A DNA stretch of 42,410 bases from Nocardiopsis halophila DSM 44494 (lineage in GTDB: Bacteria > Actinomycetota > Actinomycetes > Streptosporangiales > Streptosporangiaceae): positions 19,025-61,434 of the forward strand of contig NZ_ANAD01000201.1 in NCBI RefSeq assembly GCF_000341245.1, read 5' to 3'. Of this stretch, positions 17,015-23,835 are shown one piece after another. Position numbers and translations under genes: made by a program. Under the pieces are notes generated by a model. The model saw only the letters and a list, made by a program, of their open reading frames with translations. It was not told the origin of the DNA and ran no database searches. How positions within the stretch are numbered: position 1 is the stretch's first letter; each line of letters begins with the position of its first letter.

Positions 17015-17956
17015 ATGAAGAACGACGGAAAGAACAGCGGCACGTACAACGTCGAGGGGATCGCCAACTTCGGCGGTACCAACACCATGTCGAACAACGC
17101 CATCGGGCGCGGAGCAGTGGTGAACAACGGGTCGGTTCCCATGGAAGTGCAAGCCGCCGAATCGGAGGACTCCTACGGTCAGTGCTGGGACATCGGGGTC
17201 ATCACCATCCTGGCGGAGGAAGCACGTGCGGTGAACGACGTCCTCGGCCTGGACTGGGAACCCGGACGGGTCGGCGGGCTCTTCTTCGCCACCGGCGAGG
17301 TCAAGGTCGGGGACGGTTCGATGTCGGTCGTCGCCACACGGGCCAGCGCCCAGGGGCAGCGTTCGGCCATGGGTGCATGCGAGAACCTGCGCCGCCACTA
17401 CGACCCGGAGGTGCTGGTGATGGTGGGCATCGGCGGCGGCATCGGGCAGGGGGACGACGCGCCCGACATCGGCGACGTCGTGACCGGCACCCGGGTAGTC
17501 TATTACGAACCACGCAAGGAGACCGCAGGCGGCACCATTCGCCGGGGCGAGGAGCGTGAGGCGCCTGCCGTGATCTGTCACGGCGTGAATACCTACTTCA
17601 CGGTGAACGGTGAACCTGCCCCCATCCCCGGCCAGGCCGACGGGTTCGAGGGGCGCGAGTTCCAGGTGTTCCCGTCCCCGATCGGCTCGGGGGAAGCGGT
17701 GGTCGCCTATGAGGAGAGCGAGATCCGGAAGTACCTGACCGGCTTCAACGACAAGATCCTCGCGCTCGACATGGAGGCCGGCGGGCTGAGCCAGTACTGG
17801 CAGGAGAACTCGGTCGATCCGGTGCGCAACCCGGGGTGGGTGGTGGTCCGCGGGATCTCCGACCGCGCCGACCGGGAGAAGGGGGACGCGTACCACTCCC
17901 TCGCGGCCCGCAATGCGGCTTATGTCGCCCGCGAGCTGATCCCTTACCTGCGCTGA
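17015..17956 (+). CDS. PNP/MTAN-type nucleosidase with N-terminal amyloid-signalling-like motif
   Basis: 313-aa protein of the nucleoside phosphorylase superfamily (PNP_UDP_1). Residues 1-45 are Asn/Gly-rich and carry the motif (18-38) shared with the upstream membrane protein. The enzyme domain runs from about 58 to 313: VITILAEEARAV, the GIGGGIG loop (138-144), GDVVTGTRVVYYE, the substrate-binding Met-Glu in LDMEAGG (253-254) and the catalytic Asp in GISD (283). Known members cleave or phosphorolyse N-glycosidic bonds of nucleosides, MTA or SAH; related domains in conflict systems destroy cellular nucleotides. The ATG at 17015 has AAGGA upstream. The active-site residues look intact. I infer it is activated by, or assembles with, the membrane protein through the shared motif. 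Confidence 0.88.
   Translation: MKNDGKNSGTYNVEGIANFGGTNTMSNNAIGRGAVVNNGSVPMEVQAAESEDSYGQCWDIGVITILAEEARAVNDVLGLDWEPGRVGGLFFATGEVKVGDGSMSVVATRASAQGQRSAMGACENLRRHYDPEVLVMVGIGGGIGQGDDAPDIGDVVTGTRVVYYEPRKETAGGTIRRGEEREAPAVICHGVNTYFTVNGEPAPIPGQADGFEGREFQVFPSPIGSGEAVVAYEESEIRKYLTGFNDKILALDMEAGGLSQYWQENSVDPVRNPGWVVVRGISDRADREKGDAYHSLAARNAAYVARELIPYLR
17066..17128 (+). other. Amyloid-signalling-like motif, copy 2 (N-terminus of nucleosidase)
   Basis: Encodes residues 18-38: NFGGTN then NNAIGRGAVVNN. A short acidic linker follows before the enzyme domain. Confidence 0.6.
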
Positions 17957-17966
17957 AGCACCTGTC

Positions 17967-18002
17967 CCTGTGGGGGCGGCCCGGCCGGGCCGCCCCCACA
18001 GG
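17967..18002 (+). terminator. 36-bp perfect palindrome after the nucleosidase gene
   Basis: Arms of 18 nt (17967-17984, 17985-18002) are exact complements. The right arm ends in the GG that begins GGAGAAGAGGAGG, the ribosome-binding region of the next gene, so folding would cap that site. It may be a terminator with partial read-through or an attenuator. Confidence 0.65.
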
Positions 18003-18019
18003 AGAAGAGGAGGGCGACC

Positions 18020-18685
18020 ATGGAGCCGTTCGTATCAGGGATGGCCAGCTCGCTTGCCGCGAGCGCCTTGGTGTTCGTCGCCGTGCGCCTGGTCTCGGTG
18101 CGTGCTCGGGATTGGCTGACGGCCGTTGTCTCCCGATGGACGGGTCTGGGAATTCGGCGGGTCTACCTGCGCCAGCAGGACGCCGAAGCCGACGTTGCGC
18201 GGGACCTGCGCCGGGCTCGGTGGGTGAAGGTTCTCGCGGGCCGGGGGAACGCACTGACGCGGGAGGCGTTCGCCCCACTGCGGTCAGGTGTGGGAGACGG
18301 CCTCGAGTCCGCGCACATCCTGCTGCCGACAGCGGACTCGCACCCGGATTCGTGGCTCGACCGCCGCGCACGGGAGCTGCGGGACAGCGACCCGGGGATG
18401 GAGACCGACATCCTCGCCGAACAGGTGCACACGAACGCGGCGTATGTAGGCGCGATCGCCCGCGAGCGCAGCAGCGTGGAACTGCGGAGGTACGAGCTGC
18501 CGCACCTTTTCAGAGTCATCGCCACGGATGAGGGCGCGTACCTGACCTTCTATGAACGGGGGAGGCATGGACGGGGGTCACCGTGCATCTACGCTAAGCG
18601 GCCGGGGGTGCTCTACGACGCAGCCCTCGCGGTGTTCGGCACGGTGTGGCACGGCAGCCCCACGACGACGGGGAGCACGAGATGA
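18020..18685 (+). CDS. Membrane-anchored protein of unknown function
   Basis: 221-aa protein. One N-terminal hydrophobic helix (about 6-26) is followed by basic residues, suggesting a membrane anchor with the remainder in the cytoplasm. The soluble part has a strand-rich C-terminal end (ELRRYELPHLFRVIATDEGAYLTFYE) resembling the end of phospholipase-D-like or PLD-derived sensor domains in actinomycete signalling proteins; no HKD motif is seen, so catalysis is unlikely. The ATG at 18020 has a strong GAGGAGGG site. It follows the nucleosidase gene by 63 nt, across the hairpin, and ends 9 bp from the convergent methylase stop. It may be a third part of the motif-linked module. Confidence 0.7.
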   Translation: MEPFVSGMASSLAASALVFVAVRLVSVRARDWLTAVVSRWTGLGIRRVYLRQQDAEADVARDLRRARWVKVLAGRGNALTREAFAPLRSGVGDGLESAHILLPTADSHPDSWLDRRARELRDSDPGMETDILAEQVHTNAAYVGAIARERSSVELRRYELPHLFRVIATDEGAYLTFYERGRHGRGSPCIYAKRPGVLYDAALAVFGTVWHGSPTTTGSTR

Positions 18686-18694
18686 CCAGCCCGG

Positions 18695-20590
18695 TCACTC
18701 ACTGGCAGCCCGAAGCTTCTCCGAGAAGTAGGCGTGTGCCTGGCGATATTCACCTACACGGTCCGCCCTGTAAAAAGGCGCTTCATACCCCTCAGGCACT
18801 GAATCATTTTCCGGCGACTCCAAATACTTCTCTAGTTGAATATATTCCTCCTTTGACTGACCGAAACCGTAGGCATTATGATTTGCGGCAATCCTCCGCC
18901 CCTTTGAATCGAACCAGATCCGCGACTCATAGTCTGCGAGTACTGGGTACCGAGATCGGTACACGGCAATCAGTTCTTCTTCGCTCATACCGAGCCAGAC
19001 CGCCACAAGGGCATCAAGTTCAACCAATGCCGCTCGCCGCTCGTACTCCGTCCGCAAGGGCGTTGCATAGCTCCACTCAGAACCAACCCCTCCCAATGAA
19101 GGCAAGAATGGCCATTCTACCGCCCAGCACTCTCTACCCCAGTTGGCGTCATATAGTTCATTCCACAAAGGAGAATATGCACCAGTCAAGCAATTTAGGC
19201 GGAGAGTTCGCATAAGCAATGAAGAAACTAGCGGATGCCCAATAGAAGGACTTGGCATGTTGTGTGCTTCGGCAAATTGCAGATGCGTACGCCCAGTAAT
19301 GCGAAGGAAGTAATCGAGGGGGAGCGATGCCCAAAACCCTGCAACGGCAGCCGTTTCCAGGTTCGTAGACAATGCCATAGAATGAACAGCGTGAACATGG
19401 GCAGGCCCTGGGGGAATAATAGATGCAAAAAGGGAACGCTCACCATTAAACGGGATCATCGCCCTCCACGCGACACGGAAATACTCCGTATAAGGCCTCC
19501 CACCCCATAGATCTTGTGCCCCTATATAGGCATCGTGACTATCCCCCGGTTGGTAGTTAGTGGCAGGGATCGCATTCGCTGGCAATACACGTAGGTCCCG
19601 AGGCTGGTCCGAGCTCTTAAAATACGGTGGCTCTTTTGCGATCGGAGTTGCTACGCCAAGGTGAGGACCCTGCAATATAACAGACGACAGTTGAGTAGGC
19701 CGCCCAGTACTTGCTCGAATGATGCCGATATCTTTAGCGATTGTTTCATTAAATCCCGAGCTAATACGCGGAGAAGAACGATCAAGACGGTCGCCGTACA
19801 CAGCCAGCGCCTCGATTGCTCTTGCTTCAGAAGTCGTCACAGGGTAAAGAAGTGGGGTGTCTTCCACCAGAGAGCCGACCCCGCCCACTATTCTTTGCCA
19901 CTCTTCTAGGACTTCAGCAGTAACGACAATCCGACGCGCAGCATGTGGCCGCGTGTCCCATTTTCCATTATATTTGATACCAGGAAGCGCTCCGCTGCCA
20001 CTATGAGCAAGAGACTCCATAAGGGTTGCCGCGCTATATAGCTCACTAAAATGTTCAAAAGAAATCCTATTCCGCAGAGGACCATAGACGTGAATCCCAA
20101 ATTCTTGGGTTCGACTTAGATCAGGAAATGCCCAATTGGCGGCGTTAATAAACCCTGCATGCACCCTCAAACGCTTGTATGCGGCACTTCGGAGCGTAGC
20201 TTCCTTCTTTCCCCCAAAATGCGAATCAGGGTGAATTAGACCGGCGCTCCCATGCCATCCGAGCGACCTCCATATTGTGCACATAAAGGCCCGGTAGAGA
20301 TCCGGCCGAGTCCCCGCCAGCAAAGAATAGACTGCACGGCTGGCAATGAAGTCACTTACACCCGATATCTGCGAAAGCTCACCCAAGAAGTAAGTGAACG
20401 TTTGCGCCCTGCTAAGCAAGCGGAATTTTCTGTTACTTCTGTTTTTAGACGAGGCATTCTCAGAGAGTTTGAACCATGGGTCATGTTCAGCAAGGACTGA
20501 ATCTTCGTCCCAGTCAGGCCTCACCCAAGGCGGGTTACCTACTAGGACATCGAATCCGCCCCGCAGAAAAACGTGCGCGAACTGCAAGTC
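18695..20590 (-). other. AT-rich block covering the methylase C-terminal third
   Basis: Hand counts give 25/60 GC at 19141-19200 against 42/60 at 21061-21120 in the same reading frame. The change falls near 20590, about residue 1021, shortly before NPPW. The reading frame is intact across it. This points to horizontal replacement of the specificity half of the gene. Confidence 0.75.
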
Positions 20591-23500
20591 CCAATGAAAG
20601 AATCCCTGCCTCTTCGCGATCTCCTCGACCGTCTTCAACCACGGGAACCGCTCCGGCAGGCGGTACTCATCTCCCATCCCCGTCCAACGCGGCAGCTCAT
20701 CCTCATAAGCATCCAAATCCGCCAGTGACCCGAACTCGGCCACCAACGACCCTTCCGGTACCTCGGCCGTGCCCACCAGTGCCTCGGCGAACTCCAGCCA
20801 GTCGTCCAGATCCGCCAGCGGCGTCGCCTTCGGCCCGACACCGAACAGCGACCCATCCCCGCCCGGCTGGCTCACGTCCGGGGACTGGTTCAGGCGCTCG
20901 TACTCCTCATCGCTGCCGTCCAGAAGCCCGGCCCGATCCACCGGCCAGAACCACAGGGCACACCACGCATCCATCAGCGTCTTCAGCCGCCAGTACGGCG
21001 TGCCCTTCTGGGTCAGGTCTTCCAGGACCTTCTCCCTCGGCACCGCGTCCTCCGGATGGCGGAGGTCGTCGGCGCCCCACACGTCGACCCGCCGGCTGAT
21101 CTCCCACTCGGAGATCTCCAGCCGCCGCACCACCAGCTCCCACAGGTGCTCCACCCTCCGAGCGAGCCCCTGCAAGCGCTGCACCTGCGACCGCTTCTGC
21201 CCTCGCGGCTTCGTCGCCGACGGCGCCTTGCGCATCGCCTTGCGCCAGTCGGCCAGCTTCTTCGTGTCCTCCGGGGCGAGGTTCCGCGCCTCCCGCTCCC
21301 CGGCGACCGCTCCCCACCCGTACGCAGGCAGCAGGAAGTGGTGGACGTACTTGTCCGGAAGCGCGTCCGACGCCAGGTGCAGATCCTCCGGCGCCTCCTT
21401 AAGCCACGCCGCCTTCTTCAACCACTCAGGCGCATACGCCCGACGCCCGCACCCCACCAGCGAGTTGCCCCGCCGCAGGTGCAGGCCGAACCACGGGGCC
21501 TGCATCCCCGGGTGCATCACGTTCAGCCACAACGACACCTCGGCCAGCTCCACCGCCGTGGTGTTCAGGTCCACCCCATAGCTGTTGTGCAAGGCGATGT
21601 ACGCCTTGACCGCCTGGAGCTTCTCCTTCCAGTTCTCCGGGGTCAGCGGCTCGTACCGGTCCTGCTCCCCGGCCTGCTCCACTTCCTTCTGGCGCCGCCG
21701 CAGGTACTCCTCCGCCACCTGGTTGATGGCCTCGTTGAGGAACGCACCCGACCCCAGCGCCGGCTCACAGATGGTCCAGTCCAGCAGCTCGCGCGCGGGC
21801 GTCGTCTCGCCGTCCTGGTCCAAGCGCTCGCGCAGGGTCAGCTGCACCGTCGTCCGGGTCAGCGACTCCGGCGTGTAGTACGACGCGCTCGTCTCCCGGT
21901 CGCGCCCGGCCAGCCGGTACACGAACGCGCCCGGCCGGTACCGCACCCGCTCGTCGGTCTTCTTGCCGTCCTCGTCCCGCCGGTACACCCACACGTCGTC
22001 CGGGTAGTCCGACTCCTCCAACGCCGACGCCGGCACCAGCCACGAGCCGTCCTTCGGATCGCCGTTCTTCGCGACCTCGTACAGCTCCTCCTCGGCGACG
22101 AAGCCCGTGTACGACATCAGGCCCTCGTACACCGCGCCGAGCTGGTTGATGCCGAGCTGCGCATAGGAGATGAACCCGCCGCGCTCCTTGCGCTTCCCCT
22201 TCGCCAGCATGAGCAGCCGCAGCACCTTGTGCAGCGCCTCGTTCCGCAGCCGCGTGTCCAGGCGCGGCGAGGCCGGGTCGTCCAGGTCGAAGTCCGGGTG
22301 CGCCAGCTTCGTGTTCCCGATCAGGCGGGTGCGCGCCGGGTCGAACAGGTCGGCCCTCAGCGCCTCGAAGCGCAGGCCCTCCCCCTCCGACAGGCCCGAA
22401 AGGTCCTCGCCCGCCGCGCTCCCGCGCGGCCGGTGCCCCTCGTTGACCATCCGGAACAGCAGGTCCAGCGACTCGTACAGGTGCGTCCCCCGGCGCGACT
22501 CCTCGCCCACGAGGTCGTGCACCACCAGGTCGCCCAGCCGCGCCATGCTGTAGCCCTGCACGTAGGCCTCGTCGTCGGCGGGCACCACGCCCAGCTCGGG
22601 ACGGGCCTCCGCGTACAGCAGGAACAGGATCCGGTACAGGTAGCGCAGCGACTCTCGCGCCAGCTCACCGGCGAAGTCGGTGGGCACGTCCTCCGCGCCC
22701 CGCTCCGGCTCGGGGATCCGCGACGGCGAGACCCCCTGCTCGCGCAGGCGGTCCAACACCTCGTTCGCGATGATCTCGACGGACTCGCGCAGCCCCTCGC
22801 GAAGGTCGGACGAGACCCCCACGGCGTGCTGGCGGGAGGCGTCGAGCAGCGCCGTCATCTCCTCGGCGCCGCCCTCCTCCGGCGGCAGCAGGGTCTCCGC
22901 CCCGAACAGGGACGCGATGGTGCCCAGCTCCGCGTCGTCCTTGCCGCCGCTGCGCCCCAGGGCGATGTCCAGGCTGGCCGCCAGGTACCGCCCCTCGCCC
23001 CAGGCGGCCCGGTCGGCGAGGACGACGACGCCGCCGGCGAGGATCAGCACGTACCGCAGGTCCGGGTCGGTGTTGAGCAGCCACGAGGCGAGCTTGGTGC
23101 CGGTCTCTAGGGTCTCCCGGGACCCGAGTTCCACGGGCTCCAGCAGTCGGCCCGCCTGTTCCTGGTCCAGCGCGGCGTCGACGTCGGGCGCCCAACCGCA
23201 CTCGATGGCGACCATGGTGGGCTCGCTGTGGGCGACGCGCACGCGCAGGGGCTCGTCGCCGTCAGCGCTCTCCCGTTCGATCGTCCGCTCGACCGGGTCG
23301 GGCTGCACCTTGTAGCCGAGCGCGTCCAGTACCTCGCGGTGCAGCTCGTGCAGGCGCTTGCCATGCGCGACGGCCTCATCCGGGCGGGCGGCCACGCCCT
23401 CGCGGCGGTTCTCCAGGTAGTTCGCGAAGTACCACCGCTCGTCGAAGTAGCGGGTCTTCAGGGCGCGCAGGCCCGCGCGCGGCGTGACAGCCTCGGCCCG

Positions 23501-23653
23501 GCCCCCCTTGCCAACGCGCTCGCGCTCCTGCTTCTCGCGCTCGTCCCAGGCGCGCCACTGGCCGTCCTTGCCCTTGAGCCGCTTGGGCAGGACCTCGGCC
23601 AGGTAGTGCGCGGAGAAGTAGTCGCCGCGGTTGACCAGCGAATCGTAGCTCAC
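18695..23653 (-). CDS. Giant Eco57I-like N6-adenine DNA methylase
   Basis: 1,652-aa protein. The methylase core has SAM motif I as EPALGSGAF (from about 630) and the catalytic NPPW (from 1040). The first ~560 residues are a large N-terminal region of unknown fold, and residues after about 1060 form the presumed target-recognition part. This size and layout resemble DrmMI of DISARM and PglX/type IIG-like methylases. The GTG at 23653 has GGGAAGGGG 4-7 nt upstream and overlaps (GTGA) the stop of a 61-aa gene; an upstream TTG at 23668 is less likely. It belongs to the operon with the SNF2 helicase. Roughly the last third of the coding sequence is far more AT-rich than the rest. Confidence 0.88.
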   Translation of the reverse strand: MSYDSLVNRGDYFSAHYLAEVLPKRLKGKDGQWRAWDEREKQERERVGKGGRAEAVTPRAGLRALKTRYFDERWYFANYLENRREGVAARPDEAVAHGKRLHELHREVLDALGYKVQPDPVERTIERESADGDEPLRVRVAHSEPTMVAIECGWAPDVDAALDQEQAGRLLEPVELGSRETLETGTKLASWLLNTDPDLRYVLILAGGVVVLADRAAWGEGRYLAASLDIALGRSGGKDDAELGTIASLFGAETLLPPEEGGAEEMTALLDASRQHAVGVSSDLREGLRESVEIIANEVLDRLREQGVSPSRIPEPERGAEDVPTDFAGELARESLRYLYRILFLLYAEARPELGVVPADDEAYVQGYSMARLGDLVVHDLVGEESRRGTHLYESLDLLFRMVNEGHRPRGSAAGEDLSGLSEGEGLRFEALRADLFDPARTRLIGNTKLAHPDFDLDDPASPRLDTRLRNEALHKVLRLLMLAKGKRKERGGFISYAQLGINQLGAVYEGLMSYTGFVAEEELYEVAKNGDPKDGSWLVPASALEESDYPDDVWVYRRDEDGKKTDERVRYRPGAFVYRLAGRDRETSASYYTPESLTRTTVQLTLRERLDQDGETTPARELLDWTICEPALGSGAFLNEAINQVAEEYLRRRQKEVEQAGEQDRYEPLTPENWKEKLQAVKAYIALHNSYGVDLNTTAVELAEVSLWLNVMHPGMQAPWFGLHLRRGNSLVGCGRRAYAPEWLKKAAWLKEAPEDLHLASDALPDKYVHHFLLPAYGWGAVAGEREARNLAPEDTKKLADWRKAMRKAPSATKPRGQKRSQVQRLQGLARRVEHLWELVVRRLEISEWEISRRVDVWGADDLRHPEDAVPREKVLEDLTQKGTPYWRLKTLMDAWCALWFWPVDRAGLLDGSDEEYERLNQSPDVSQPGGDGSLFGVGPKATPLADLDDWLEFAEALVGTAEVPEGSLVAEFGSLADLDAYEDELPRWTGMGDEYRLPERFPWLKTVEEIAKRQGFFHWDLQFAHVFLRGGFDVLVGNPPWVRPDWDEDSVLAEHDPWFKLSENASSKNRSNRKFRLLSRAQTFTYFLGELSQISGVSDFIASRAVYSLLAGTRPDLYRAFMCTIWRSLGWHGSAGLIHPDSHFGGKKEATLRSAAYKRLRVHAGFINAANWAFPDLSRTQEFGIHVYGPLRNRISFEHFSELYSAATLMESLAHSGSGALPGIKYNGKWDTRPHAARRIVVTAEVLEEWQRIVGGVGSLVEDTPLLYPVTTSEARAIEALAVYGDRLDRSSPRISSGFNETIAKDIGIIRASTGRPTQLSSVILQGPHLGVATPIAKEPPYFKSSDQPRDLRVLPANAIPATNYQPGDSHDAYIGAQDLWGGRPYTEYFRVAWRAMIPFNGERSLFASIIPPGPAHVHAVHSMALSTNLETAAVAGFWASLPLDYFLRITGRTHLQFAEAHNMPSPSIGHPLVSSLLMRTLRLNCLTGAYSPLWNELYDANWGRECWAVEWPFLPSLGGVGSEWSYATPLRTEYERRAALVELDALVAVWLGMSEEELIAVYRSRYPVLADYESRIWFDSKGRRIAANHNAYGFGQSKEEYIQLEKYLESPENDSVPEGYEAPFYRADRVGEYRQAHAYFSEKLRAASE

Positions 23654-23835
23654 GATGCCCCTTCCCAAGCGGCGTCGTCCGTTGAAGCGTCGTCCCGGCC
23701 CCGCAGGCGGTGCGGGGGCGCCGCCGCGGGGCCGGTGAAGTACGTGGAGTCAGTGCGTTCGGTGTCGTCGGGACCGGCAGAGCCGACCGGAGCGCTTCCT
23801 CCGGCGGCCTCCGCCGCCCGTTCCACGGCCCCCAT
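23650..23835 (-). CDS. 61-aa protein coupled between SNF2 helicase and methylase
   Basis: The ATG at 23835 overlaps the SNF2 stop (TGATG), and the TGA at 23650-23652 overlaps the methylase start (GTGA). Both junctions are classic coupling signals, and the methylase ribosome binding site lies in the last codons. The product is acidic/Ala-rich with no recognised motif (begins MGAVERAAEAAGG). It could instead be a spacer that merely keeps ribosomes moving. Confidence 0.5.
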   Translation of the reverse strand: MGAVERAAEAAGGSAPVGSAGPDDTERTDSTYFTGPAAAPPHRLRGRDDASTDDAAWEGAS

